Positions 31,319-39,175 of a stretch of DNA of 64,000 nt are shown one piece after another. Where the stretch lies: NCBI RefSeq assembly GCF_029868625.1, contig NZ_JARWOJ010000433.1, positions 1 to 64,000 on the forward strand, given 5' to 3'. Positions within the stretch are counted from its first letter, which is position 1. Every line of letters begins with the position of its first letter. Under the pieces are notes generated by a model. That model was not told the DNA's origin and searched no databases. It saw nothing but the letters and a program-made list of their open reading frames with translations. The stretch is from Nocardia neocaledoniensis (GTDB taxonomy: Bacteria > Actinomycetota > Actinomycetes > Mycobacteriales > Mycobacteriaceae). A program made the position numbers and the translations under genes.

Positions 31319-31681
31319 ATGGCGACCACACGAGTTTCACCCCGCGACACTCGGTCGATCCGGAGCCGGAAGTCCAGCCGGTCCATTCTCTCGTATCGGT
31401 CCGAAGGCTCGATCCTCTCGATCGGCTCGGCCTATTCGATCCTCTCGATCGGCAGCGTCGGATCGGTACTGTCGGTCGGCTCGGTCGGCTCGTTCGGGTC
31501 GCTGATCTCCTCCGGCTCCTTCGCGAGCATCGGGTCGGCGCTGTCGGGCCTGTCCCGCTGGTCGCTGCTGTCCTGGCGCGGCGTGCTCGCCGAACCCGAG
31601 GGGCGGCCGACGCTGCGGGTCGTGCCCGACGACGAGCCGGACATGCGGGTCGCCGGGGCGACCTGCCACTGCCAGACCTAG
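31319..31681 (+). CDS. Ser-x-x triplet-repeat protein, unknown family
   Basis: A 120-residue protein whose residues 13-87 have Ser at every third position without exception: 25 consecutive S-x-x triplets. The early triplets are basic (SIR, SRK, SSR, SYR); the later ones are apolar or Gly-containing (SIL, SIG, SVG, SFG). After residue 88 comes an ordinary segment (GRPTLRVVPDDEPDMRV) and a C-terminal CHC near the end (CHCQT). There is no signal peptide or membrane helix. Such strict periodicity suggests a regular three-residue-per-turn or beta-solenoid-like rod. The start is ATG 31319; the ribosome site is weak. Its stop is 4 bases from the convergent DUF1906 gene. I recognise no function. Confidence 0.7.
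   Translation: MATTRVSPRDTRSIRSRKSSRSILSYRSEGSILSIGSAYSILSIGSVGSVLSVGSVGSFGSLISSGSFASIGSALSGLSRWSLLSWRGVLAEPEGRPTLRVVPDDEPDMRVAGATCHCQT
31355..31579 (+). repeat. 9-bp-period coding repeat (Ser-x-x)
   Basis: A serine codon (TCG, TCC, AGC or TCA) recurs every nine bases 25 times. Longer near-copies also occur, e.g. TCGATCCTCTCGATCGG appears twice. Mixed TCN and AGC codons show the pattern is held at the protein level and is not simple recent DNA slippage. Confidence 0.85.
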
Positions 31682-31685
31682 CGGG

Positions 31686-32396
31686 TCACCACTGGCCGTA
31701 GTCCTCGGCCAGCGCGTTGTTCAGATCGATGCCGACACCGTCGATGTCGCGCTGGTCGATCTCGAACTGGTGCAGGTGGGCGCTCGGGTGCACGTAACCG
31801 TCCGGCGTGCCCCAATCGTGTTGCCAGAACCAGGAACCCAGGCCCGCGTCGATGGCGCGGTCGATGGTCGGGGTGTTGGCGTAGATGCCGACCAGGTCGG
31901 GGCCGAGGACCGCCTGCCAGCCCTCGATGTAGGGCGCGATCATCTCCTCGAATTCCTGCTCGCTCGGATTGTCGTCGATGGAGGCGTAGATCGGCGCGGT
32001 GTCGGGGCCGCCCGCGGCGGTGTGCAGGGCCCAGCCACGGTCGGCGTGCTGCTTGCCCGCCTCCAGGCCCCCGCGCCAGTCGGCCGTCGGACCCTTCCCG
32101 AACTGATAGTTCGACACGATCGAGAGCCCGTGCCGCCACAGGTCCTCGACCTCGGCGGCCTGCAGCGGCTTGCCCGCCATCCATTCCGCGCCGGGACGGC
32201 GATCGGAGACGTAGCGGATCACCCCGATGTGCCCGGCGGCCTTGATGGCGGCGGCCGACGGCACGCCCGCGGCGTAATCGATGAGGGTGCCGAGCGATTG
32301 CGCGGCGGCGGGCGCGCTGGACAGCCCGAGGCCGACCGTGGCCGCGGCGGCCGCGAACCCGAAGAACCCGCGCCGGGTCACCGGAACAGAACGCAT
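31686..32396 (-). CDS. Tat-exported DUF1906 (Rv2525c-like glycoside-hydrolase fold) protein
   Basis: A 236-residue protein with a twin-arginine signal (VTRRGFFGFAAAAATVGLGL). It carries a DUF1906 domain, a TIM-barrel glycoside-hydrolase-like fold: GTLIDYAAGVPSAAAIKAAG, RYVSDRRPGAEWMAGKPL, APIYASIDDNP, and the end HLHQFEIDQRDIDGVGIDLN with the acidic cluster. Members such as Rv2525c are Tat substrates linked to the cell wall in mycobacteria; the reaction is not established. It is convergent with the Ser-x-x gene. No operon partner is close. Confidence 0.9.
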   Translation of the reverse strand: MRSVPVTRRGFFGFAAAAATVGLGLSSAPAAAQSLGTLIDYAAGVPSAAAIKAAGHIGVIRYVSDRRPGAEWMAGKPLQAAEVEDLWRHGLSIVSNYQFGKGPTADWRGGLEAGKQHADRGWALHTAAGGPDTAPIYASIDDNPSEQEFEEMIAPYIEGWQAVLGPDLVGIYANTPTIDRAIDAGLGSWFWQHDWGTPDGYVHPSAHLHQFEIDQRDIDGVGIDLNNALAEDYGQW

Positions 32397-32556
32397 CTAA
32401 GGACTCCTTCGCGCAACCCGACCTTCAACCGGCAGCGTGCCCGGCGCGCCTTCCCCGATCCCGCGCGCCGGGAGCCTCGAACGTTCACTCATTGCACCAC
32501 AACCACACAGGAACCGCTAGAACCAAAGGTCACATTCGTCCCAGTGGTCACACGGG

Positions 32557-33666
32557 TCAGGTGGCCCCGTCGATCGCGGCGCCCACATCGATGGTGCGGC
32601 CCGTCGGGTCGGCCAGCTCGGTGCTGACCACGGCGACGACCTGGGCCACCACCTGCTTCTTGATCCCGGCCAGCCGGGCCAGGGTCGCCGCGCGCAGGCC
32701 CTTCGCGGTGAACTCCAGGGAGATGTCCTCGAGCGCGGGCGGCGGCACGTCGATCACGATCTGCAGGGGCTCGGCCGCCCTGGCCGTGAGAACCAGCGGA
32801 ATCCGCAGGTCGGCACGGTAGTGATTGGCCTTGAGCACGTCGACGGTGATGTCGAGCCCCACGGGCAAGGTCATGTCGAAGACTCGCGGCGCGCCCGGCT
32901 CGCCCAGCCCGCGATCGGTGACCCGCGGCTGTTCGATGGCGCCGCGCACGGTGACGGTCGCCGCGCCGCGCGGCCCCTCGGACAGCGGGCCGACCGCGAT
33001 CTGGCTGCCCGCCATCTGCGCGACCACGTCGTGCACCCGATCCCTGGTGACGATCCTGGTGAAGAACCGGAGGCCGAACTCACGGAAGTCGATCCACTCG
33101 AAGACGCTGTCGTTGCGGTGCGGCGAGCGGTAGCCGTCCAGGATCGCCTCGATGTCGAAGACCCGCTCGGAACGGACCTTCGGATCACCGACGATCGCGT
33201 TGACGCGGTTGGCGACCTCACGCTGCACCAATCCGGCGATCGGATCGAGCAGCATCTCCCACGCGGTGTCGATGGCCTCGGCGCGCAGCGTGAAGCTGAC
33301 GTCCTTGGCGGTCACCGGGGCCACGTCGATGACCACGAGCAGGGGTTCGGCGGTGCGCGCGTGCAGCGTCAGCCCGATCTCCACTACGGCGGCCAGCTTC
33401 AGCTTGCGCCCGCCCAGCACGAGTTTCACGGCCAGCGTCAGCGGGATACGGACGCCGAAGGCGAGCGCGTCACCGGGGTTGCGGGTGACCACCGGGGTGC
33501 CGAGGGCTCCCTCGGCGGCGAAGCCGGCCAGTCCGGCCGGGCCCAGCGAGAACGGCCCGATCTGTACGCCGCGCCCGGTCATTCCCGACACCGCCGCCGC
33601 GATCCGCTCCTCGGTGACCGCGTAGGTGACGAAACGTTCGCCGAAATCGGCATACTCGATCCACAT
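32557..33666 (-). CDS. Internally duplicated protein of unknown function
   Basis: The protein consists of two related halves of about 185 residues. The first begins MWIEYADFGERFVTYAVTEERI and the second WIDFREFGLRFFTRIVTRDRV; both continue with a (V/I)xIGPxSxGP strand, an apolar region ending PLxxVIDVxP, and a closing helix. The fold may be a paired beta-sandwich lipid-binding type, but that is a guess. ATG 33666 starts exactly at the first repeat. The frame is open to 33798, yet a perfect hairpin at 33724-33764 lies inside that extension, which argues against it; GTG 33705 remains possible. Confidence 0.65.
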   Translation of the reverse strand: MWIEYADFGERFVTYAVTEERIAAAVSGMTGRGVQIGPFSLGPAGLAGFAAEGALGTPVVTRNPGDALAFGVRIPLTLAVKLVLGGRKLKLAAVVEIGLTLHARTAEPLLVVIDVAPVTAKDVSFTLRAEAIDTAWEMLLDPIAGLVQREVANRVNAIVGDPKVRSERVFDIEAILDGYRSPHRNDSVFEWIDFREFGLRFFTRIVTRDRVHDVVAQMAGSQIAVGPLSEGPRGAATVTVRGAIEQPRVTDRGLGEPGAPRVFDMTLPVGLDITVDVLKANHYRADLRIPLVLTARAAEPLQIVIDVPPPALEDISLEFTAKGLRAATLARLAGIKKQVVAQVVAVVSTELADPTGRTIDVGAAIDGAT

Positions 33667-33723
33667 CGGGTCTCGCCGTGCCTCCTCGGTCACCTTCGCG
33701 TGCACCCAGTCATCGTGGCACAA

Positions 33724-33764
33724 CGCCTCCGTCCTGCCGATGAGGGGGAAGCAGGACGGAGGCG
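33724..33764 (-). terminator. 14-bp inverted repeat between the CHAP and duplicated-protein genes
   Basis: CGCCTCCGTCCTGC (33724-33737) pairs perfectly with 33751-33764 across a 13-base loop, 100 bases after the CHAP gene stop. It is likely a terminator for that gene. No T tract follows. Confidence 0.55.
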
Positions 33765-33863
33765 CGGCAGTGGCGCTGCCGGGCGCCACCGACTCCATCG
33801 TACGGGCACCCGCCTGGTACCGCCGTCCAGGAGCTGAGCAGTTGTCTTGAGCGACAATCGATT

Positions 33864-34445
33864 TCAGAAACGCCCGTAGCCGACGAGATCAGTGGTCTCC
33901 GACACGTCGATCGTGCGGACCCGCACGGCACCCATCTCGTTGCCGCCGATCGTGGTGATCGCGTCGCCGTCGACCTTCAGCACGATGTTGGTGTGCTGAC
34001 CCAGCGGACTCGACGGCCCGTACAGCACGACATCGCCGAGGCGGGGCCGATAGCCGACGTCACCGGGGGTGAATCGGCCGACGTTCTGGTAGTACTCGGT
34101 GAGCGTGTACACGCCGGGAATCCGCCAGGAGCCGGAGTTCGGATTGGCCAGCGGCCGCCCCGCCTCGCGCATGGTCCAGCTGACGAAATCGGCGCACCAG
34201 GCCTCGTCGACGCCCTCGGCGTACTTCGTCCCGGCGCCGGGGTTCTCGTATTCCCGGCGCAGCACCTCGACCAGGGAGAGTTGCTGTTCGTCGAGGTGTT
34301 CGGAGTCCAGCGCGGGGAACGGCTCGCCCCAGTCGTGCTGCCACCACACCAGCCCGACGACGACAACCGCGGTCGCCGCGAGGAATCCCGAGATGCCGAG
34401 CACCCAGCGGCCGAGCCGGCCGGTCGGTTCCTGAAGTTGCGTCAT
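33864..34445 (-). CDS. Membrane-anchored CHAP-domain protein (peptidoglycan amidase-like)
   Basis: A 193-residue protein with one N-terminal helix (about 14-33) and an extracellular CHAP-like domain. WCADFVSWTMREAG holds the catalytic Cys; the GDVVLYGP and LGQHTNIVLKVDGDAITTIGGNE segments hold the catalytic His and the Asn region. CHAP enzymes cut peptidoglycan peptides. ATG 34445 was chosen because GGGGGG precedes it at a good distance; the open frame upstream reads Arg-rich non-protein-like sequence. It is divergent from the two XRE regulators. Confidence 0.83.
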   Translation of the reverse strand: MTQLQEPTGRLGRWVLGISGFLAATAVVVVGLVWWQHDWGEPFPALDSEHLDEQQLSLVEVLRREYENPGAGTKYAEGVDEAWCADFVSWTMREAGRPLANPNSGSWRIPGVYTLTEYYQNVGRFTPGDVGYRPRLGDVVLYGPSSPLGQHTNIVLKVDGDAITTIGGNEMGAVRVRTIDVSETTDLVGYGRF

Positions 34446-34828
34446 CGCCCCCCGCTTTCGATCTGTCTTCTGCACTCTAAGACGAACCGGAAGCCTGCGT
34501 GGTTCCCGACAGCTGTGCTCCGGAGCGGGCCGGGTGGGCTTTCGAGTACCGGGTGGACCCCTGCGCCACCCGGGCATCGGCTCGCTACCGCGCTCTCGGC
34601 GCGCACTGCGTGCGTGCCGTCCCCTCCGGCGACGTCCACGCACGGGGCGCGGACGTGGTCTCGAACACGTACCGCTCCGGAACACACTGACCCGGCCGTC
34701 GCCATGCGACCAACCGGTAGCCGTGCGATCATCCGCCCGGCTGTCAGAAATTTTTGCTAACGCTTTACTGTCGGTCAAGCTAGACGACTGTCCCAATTTG
34801 TCCCAGCGACGCGAACGAGGAGCGTGCG
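34446..34828. other. Gene-poor stretch between the CHAP and XRE genes
   Basis: This holds divergent promoters. A GTG frame at 34499-34690 (+) would encode 63 residues with three Cys (CAPER, DPCATR, AHCVRAV); it has a moderately coding-like third-position GC but no ribosome site, so I do not call it. From 34740 the DNA turns AT-rich (CAGAAATTTTTGCTAACG), marking the XRE promoter. Confidence 0.5.
34789..34805 (+). promoter_or_regulatory. Direct repeat TGTCCCA, possible XRE operator
   Basis: TGTCCCA occurs at 34789-34795 and again at 34799-34805, exactly one helical turn apart (TGTCCCAATTTGTCCCA), 24 bases before the first XRE start. Its position fits autoregulation. Confidence 0.45.
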
Positions 34829-35563
34829 ATGGAAGACCCGCATCCGCCGATCGCCCGCTACCTGCGCGAACGCCGCGAATCGCTGGGTCTGACGAGGGCC
34901 GCGCTGAGCGCGATCGCCGGTGTCTCGCCCGGTCTCATCCAGAAGATCGAGCAGGGGACCCGGGCGCCGACCCTGGAGGCATTGCTCGCGCTGTGCGCCG
35001 CCTTGCAGATCCCGGACCCCTTCCGGGACCACCTGGTGTCGATGTCGCTGTCGGATCGGTACGACAAACCGGCCCCGCCCGCGCTACCGGTGCCGGCGAG
35101 CGATCAGCTCCTGCTCGACAGCTTCGCCCATCCGGCCAGCCTGCAGTCCTTCCCGACCTTCGATGTCCACGCGGTCAACCACGCGTGGACCCGGCAGTTC
35201 CCCGGCTTGGTCCCCGGCACGACCCTGCTCGAATGGATGCTCCTCGACCCGGCGGCCCGCACCGTGGTCGTGGAGTGGGAACGCCAGATCCACGCGAGCG
35301 TCTACAGCTTCCGGGTGATCGGCCCCGGCCTCGTGCCACAGGCGCGCATCGCCGAACTGGTCGAGTCCTGCTCGCGCGCACCGGAGTGGAACCGGCTGTG
35401 GACGACCGAGCCGCCCCCGCCCCACGGCATCGAGAATCCCGAGCTGCTCGTGCGTCACGTCGACACCGGCGAGCCGACCACGCTGGCCCTGCACAACCTG
35501 GATTTCGGGCTGCCGCGGCGACCGTGGGCGCTCGTCCTCATGGTGCCGCGTCCAGCGACCTGA
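34829..35563 (+). CDS. XRE-family regulator with MmyB-like ligand domain (copy 1)
   Basis: A 244-residue regulator. The HTH_3/XRE domain is at about 8-65 (YLRERRESLGLTRAALSAIAGVSPGLIQKIEQGTRAPTLEALLAL), followed by an MmyB-like PAS-type ligand-binding domain (SFPTFDVHAVNHAWTRQFPG, LLEWMLLDPAARTVVVEWE). MmyB-type domains are known to bind small or fatty molecules. GAGGAG precedes ATG 34829. The next gene is a paralogue of identical length, 45 bases downstream, so the two were probably made by tandem duplication and share a transcript. Confidence 0.88.
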   Translation: MEDPHPPIARYLRERRESLGLTRAALSAIAGVSPGLIQKIEQGTRAPTLEALLALCAALQIPDPFRDHLVSMSLSDRYDKPAPPALPVPASDQLLLDSFAHPASLQSFPTFDVHAVNHAWTRQFPGLVPGTTLLEWMLLDPAARTVVVEWERQIHASVYSFRVIGPGLVPQARIAELVESCSRAPEWNRLWTTEPPPPHGIENPELLVRHVDTGEPTTLALHNLDFGLPRRPWALVLMVPRPAT

Positions 35564-35608
35564 CACCGGCCCGTTGCCCCGCCGACCGAGAAAGAGGATC
35601 ATCGCGAC

Positions 35609-36343
35609 GTGGAGAATCCACACCCGCCCATCGCACGCTACCTGCGCGAACGCCGTGAGTCAGCCGGGCTGACCCGCGCCGCGCTCAGTGCCGTGGCCGG
35701 GATCTCGCCCGGGCTCATCCAGAAGATCGAACAGGGCACCCGCACCCCCACCCTGGAGGCGCTGGCCGCGCTGTTCGACGCGCTGAGCGTGCCCGAGGCG
35801 ATGCGCGACCATCTCGTCTCCCTGTCGATCAGCAGCCGCTACGACCCGGCGGCGGCACCGCTGGTGCGCCCCGCCGATCAGGTGCTGCTCGACGGGATCA
35901 CGCACCCGGCCAGCCTCCAGATGCACCCGACCTTCGACGTGGTGGCCACCAACGCCGCGTGGCGACTGCTGTTCCCCGGCCTGGAGACCGGCATGTCCAT
36001 GCTCGAGTGGATGCTGCTCGACCCGCGCGCCAAGGTGGCGCTGATCGACTGGGAACAGCAGGTGCACATGTGCGTGTACGCCTTCCGGCTGATGGGCCCC
36101 GGTCTGGCCACCCAGCAGCGGCTCGACGAGATCATCGAGACCTGCGAACACGCGCCCGAGTGGACGAAGTTCTGGACGAGCGAACCGGCGACCCCCACCA
36201 CCACCGACGACCCGCTGATGTACTTCCGCGACCCGCTGACCGGCGCGACGACGGCCATGACCGTCCACTCCCTCGGCGCATCCCTGATCCCCCGCCGGGA
36301 GTGGTCCCTGGTCGTCTACGCGCCGAAGCGGGTCGAGGACTGA
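35609..36343 (+). CDS. XRE-family regulator with MmyB-like ligand domain (copy 2)
   Basis: A 244-residue paralogue of the gene before it. The first 50 residues are nearly the same (ENPHPPIARYLRERRES; SPGLIQKIEQGTR), so both may recognise the same DNA, while the ligand domain has diverged: the pocket segment reads HPTFDVVATNAAWRLLFPG and the C-terminal half differs widely. GTG 35609 is the start, matched to copy 1. It ends 10 bases before the convergent SDR gene. Two regulators with one DNA specificity and two ligand pockets would let one operator answer two signals. Confidence 0.88.
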   Translation: MENPHPPIARYLRERRESAGLTRAALSAVAGISPGLIQKIEQGTRTPTLEALAALFDALSVPEAMRDHLVSLSISSRYDPAAAPLVRPADQVLLDGITHPASLQMHPTFDVVATNAAWRLLFPGLETGMSMLEWMLLDPRAKVALIDWEQQVHMCVYAFRLMGPGLATQQRLDEIIETCEHAPEWTKFWTSEPATPTTTDDPLMYFRDPLTGATTAMTVHSLGASLIPRREWSLVVYAPKRVED

Positions 36344-36353
36344 CCGCCGGCCG

Positions 36354-37073
36354 TCAGCGGGTCGTCCACTCGCCACCGTTGACGGCGACGGTCTGTCCGG
36401 TGATCTGACGTGCGCCGGGTGAGGCCAGGAAGCGCACGGTGGCGGCGATGTCGGCCGGGGCTCCCGCGCGCTTGGTCATCGCCGCGTCGAGCAGGGCCGC
36501 TCGGCGTTCCCCGGAGAGCTTGTCCCGGAAGAACTCCGTGTCGGCGATATAGCCCGGCGAGACGATGTTCGCGGTGATGCCGCGGCCGCCGACCTGCCGG
36601 GCCAGGTCGACATTCCACGACGCGACGGCCGCTTTCGCGGCTCCGTATGAGCCCGCCCCCTTGTCCGCGGCGATCGAACCGATGGTGATCACGCTCGCCC
36701 CGCTCGGCATGGCGGGCAGCAAGGCCGTGGTCATCAGGACCGCGGTCATGAGGTTGCTGTCCAGGTTGCGCCGCCACGCCTCGGCGACCTCGCCCAGGTG
36801 CTCGGGGGCCGGGTGATCGAAATCGGTGTTCCCGCCCGCGTTGTTGACCAGCACATCGACGGCGCCGACAGCCCGCGCCACGGCGGCGGTCTGTTCGGGG
36901 TCCGTGCCGTCGAGCGTGATCGCCCTGACAGCGCCCCCGATTTCCTTCGCCGCCCGGTCGAGGACATCCCCGCGACGGCCCGTGATGACGACATCACAGC
37001 CGTCGGACGCGAATCCGGCGGCGATCTCGCGGCCGATCCCCGTGCCGCCGCCTGTCACGACAACAGTGCGCAT
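36354..37073 (-). CDS. SDR-family NAD(P)-dependent oxidoreductase
   Basis: A 239-residue classical short-chain dehydrogenase. The cofactor motif is TGGGTGIG (8-15), then NNAGG, a catalytic Ser within ITIGSIAADKG, and YGAAK with the catalytic Tyr and Lys. The substrate is unknown. ATG 37073 follows CAGGAGG. It is divergent from a MarR gene across 51 bases containing a perfect operator-like palindrome, so it is probably that regulator's target. Confidence 0.92.
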   Translation of the reverse strand: MRTVVVTGGGTGIGREIAAGFASDGCDVVITGRRGDVLDRAAKEIGGAVRAITLDGTDPEQTAAVARAVGAVDVLVNNAGGNTDFDHPAPEHLGEVAEAWRRNLDSNLMTAVLMTTALLPAMPSGASVITIGSIAADKGAGSYGAAKAAVASWNVDLARQVGGRGITANIVSPGYIADTEFFRDKLSGERRAALLDAAMTKRAGAPADIAATVRFLASPGARQITGQTVAVNGGEWTTR

Positions 37074-37080
37074 GCTGCTA

Positions 37081-37120
37081 CCTCCTGCTACGTTTAGACC
37101 TAAACGAGCGTAGCAGGAGG
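37081..37120. promoter_or_regulatory. Nested palindrome: MarR operator flanked by mirror ribosome sites
   Basis: CGTTTAGACCTAAACG (37091-37106) has 7-bp arms and is a typical MarR-type operator. CCTCCTGCTACG (37081-37092) is repeated as its exact complement CGTAGCAGGAGG at 37109-37120, so the AGGAGG ribosome sites of both divergent genes are arms of one larger inverted repeat. Confidence 0.7.
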
Positions 37121-37124
37121 ACCC

Positions 37125-37676
37125 GTGGCCGACGCAACCCCGAACGACCCCGTCGACGCGATCGCCGCAGCCTGGGAGCGGGAACTCCCGGGCGTGCCGG
37201 TGCGCTCCATCGGCATCGTCACCCGGGTGTGGCAGATCGCGAAACTGCTCGGCGACGACCGCGCCCGCCTCCTGCGCGCCCGGCAGGCCGACACGGCCAC
37301 GCTCGACCTGCTGTCCACCCTCCGCCGCCACGGCGAGCCGTATCGGATGACGACCCGCGAGCTGGCGGCGGCCTCCCTCATCACCGCCGGTGCGATCACC
37401 CAGCGCGTCGACCGCGCGGTGGCACAGGGCCTCGTCGTGCGGACCGGACGGCCGGACTCGCGAACCGTCGACGTCGAGCTCACCCCACTCGGACACGCGA
37501 CCGTCGACGATCTCGTCGCCGCCGTCCTGACGCGCGAGTGTGAGCTGCTCGACGGGATCTCCACCGACGAGCAGTCGCACCTCGAAGACACGTTGCGGCT
37601 ACTCCTGCGGCACCTTTCGGCACTGCTCGGCGACGATTCCCGGCCCGGCCACGTCGGCCACCGGGACAAAGGCTGA
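37125..37676 (+). CDS. MarR-family regulator
   Basis: A 183-residue winged-helix protein with ATLDLLSTLRRHGEPYRMTTRELAAASLITAGAITQRVDRAVAQGLVVRTGRPDSRTVDVELTPLGHATVD, which covers the recognition helix and wing. GTG 37125 has AGGAGG at 37115-37120. It is divergent from the SDR gene and most likely represses both through the palindrome at 37091. It ends directly against the convergent MFS gene (stops at 37674-37676 and 37677-37679). Confidence 0.92.
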   Translation: MADATPNDPVDAIAAAWERELPGVPVRSIGIVTRVWQIAKLLGDDRARLLRARQADTATLDLLSTLRRHGEPYRMTTRELAAASLITAGAITQRVDRAVAQGLVVRTGRPDSRTVDVELTPLGHATVDDLVAAVLTRECELLDGISTDEQSHLEDTLRLLLRHLSALLGDDSRPGHVGHRDKG

Positions 37677-39101
37677 CTACTCGGGCTTGCGCGCCGGGAT
37701 GCAGAGGGTCAGCGCGATGGCGACGACCGCGCCCGCGATCGCGATGTAGAACGCGGTGTGGAAACCCTCGCGGGAGGGCAGGGTGTGCTCACCGAGCCGC
37801 ATGGTCATGTGGGCCAGGACCACGCCCATCACGGCGGCCGACGTCGAGGTGCCCACCGAGCGCATCAGCGAGTTCAGGCCGTTCGCCGCGGCGGTCTCGG
37901 TGATCGGCACCGCGCCCATGATCAGCGCGGGCATGGCCGCGTAGGCGAGGCCGACGCCGCCCGCCACGATGATCCCGGCCACCACGATCTGCCAGACGCT
38001 GTCCATCAGCACCACCGCGAACAGATAGCCGAGGCCGATCACGGCCGAGCCGAGCGCCAGGGTGAGCTTGGGCCCCTTGGCCGCCGACAGCCGCGCCGAG
38101 ACGGGCGAGAGCAGCATCATCACCAGACCACCCGGCGCCATCGCCAAGCCGGCCACGACCATCGACAGGCCGAAGCCGTACCCGGTCGCGGTGGGCGCCA
38201 TCAGCAGCTGCGGGAACGTCAGCGACATGCCGTAGAGCGCGAACCCGACGGCGATGGAGGCCATATTGGTGAACAGCACGCGCGGCCGCGCCGAGACCCG
38301 CAGGTCGACCAGCGGCGCGGACTGGCGCAGTTCGTAGCAGCCCCAGAGCAGGAAGCTGACCAGCGAGGCGGCGAACAGCCCGAGGATCGACGGGCTGCCC
38401 CAGCCCCAGTCGGCGCCCTTGGTGATGCCGACCAGCAGCGCGAGCAGCGCGATCGAGAGACCGACGGCGCCGCCGAAATCGAAGCGCGACGGCGTGCGCA
38501 CCGGCGACTCGGGCACGAAGAAGAACACCAGCACCGCGCAGACGACGCCGAGCCCCGCGGCGGTCCAGAACAGCATGTGCCAGTCCGCGTTCTGGGCGAT
38601 CACCGCGGCGAACGGCATGCCGACCGCGCCGCCGACACCGAGCGTCGCGCTCATCACGGCCATCGCGCCGCCGACCCTCCCGGCGGGCAGTTCGTCGCGC
38701 ATGATGCTGATGCCCAGCGGAATCGCGCCCACCGCCGCGCCCTGCAGCGACCGGCCGACGAGCTCGGGCAGCAGCGAGGAGAAGCTCGCGCAGATCACCG
38801 AGCCGACGATCAGGAAGCCGAGGTTGGCGATGAGCACCAGCCGCTTGCCGAACATGTCGCCGAGCTTGCCCGCGATCGGCGTGGAGACCGCACCGGCCAG
38901 CAGCGTCGCGGTGACCACCCAGGAGGCGTTGGAGGCCGAGGTGTTCAGCAGCGTCGGCAGCGTCGGGATGATCGGGATGACGAGCGTCTGCATGAGCGAG
39001 ACGACGACGCCGACGGTGCTGAGCACCGCGATGAGCACGGCCGGCGTGACGCCGCGTGTTTCAGGGGTGGCCGGCGTGACGTCGGCGGTGGATACAGACA
39101 C
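37677..39101 (-). CDS. MFS transporter, DHA2-type
   Basis: A 474-residue transporter with about 14 helices. Motif A reads AGKLGDMFGKR, and a family motif-C-like segment (VGGAVGMPFAAVI) is in TMS5. It probably exports a drug or metabolite by proton antiport. The start is GTG 39101, immediately beside overlapping palindromes shared with a divergent MarR gene, which is probably its repressor. It is a different subgroup from the exporter at 20700. Confidence 0.9.
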   Translation of the reverse strand: MSVSTADVTPATPETRGVTPAVLIAVLSTVGVVVSLMQTLVIPIIPTLPTLLNTSASNASWVVTATLLAGAVSTPIAGKLGDMFGKRLVLIANLGFLIVGSVICASFSSLLPELVGRSLQGAAVGAIPLGISIMRDELPAGRVGGAMAVMSATLGVGGAVGMPFAAVIAQNADWHMLFWTAAGLGVVCAVLVFFFVPESPVRTPSRFDFGGAVGLSIALLALLVGITKGADWGWGSPSILGLFAASLVSFLLWGCYELRQSAPLVDLRVSARPRVLFTNMASIAVGFALYGMSLTFPQLLMAPTATGYGFGLSMVVAGLAMAPGGLVMMLLSPVSARLSAAKGPKLTLALGSAVIGLGYLFAVVLMDSVWQIVVAGIIVAGGVGLAYAAMPALIMGAVPITETAAANGLNSLMRSVGTSTSAAVMGVVLAHMTMRLGEHTLPSREGFHTAFYIAIAGAVVAIALTLCIPARKPE

Positions 39102-39106
39102 GGATA

Positions 39107-39127
39107 TGTACAGTACACATCATGTGT
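39107..39127. promoter_or_regulatory. Two overlapping palindromes between the MFS and MarR genes
   Basis: TGTACAGTACA (39107-39117) and ACACATCATGTGT (39115-39127) are both perfect inverted repeats around one central base and overlap by three bases. They lie directly upstream of the MFS start and 49 bases before the MarR start, fitting an operator bound by one or two MarR dimers. Confidence 0.55.
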
Positions 39128-39175
39128 ATGGTGCACAATTTTGCGGCAGGGTCACCCACCCGACATAGTTGGCGC

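Noticed and set aside
32667-33798. Upstream extension of the duplicated-protein gene to 33798
   Set aside because: The extra part (33667-33798) contains a perfect 14-bp hairpin that probably terminates the CHAP gene, and the added residues do not belong to either repeat half.
34446-34600. c-di-AMP (ydaO) riboswitch upstream of the CHAP gene
   Set aside because: Such riboswitches often precede wall-hydrolase genes in actinomycetes, but the leader here is short and lacks the paired pseudo-symmetric stems I would expect.
34499-34690. A 63-codon GTG frame with three Cys
   Set aside because: Partly coding-like, but there is no ribosome site, no recognised motif and the start is arbitrary; left as a note in the intergenic entry.
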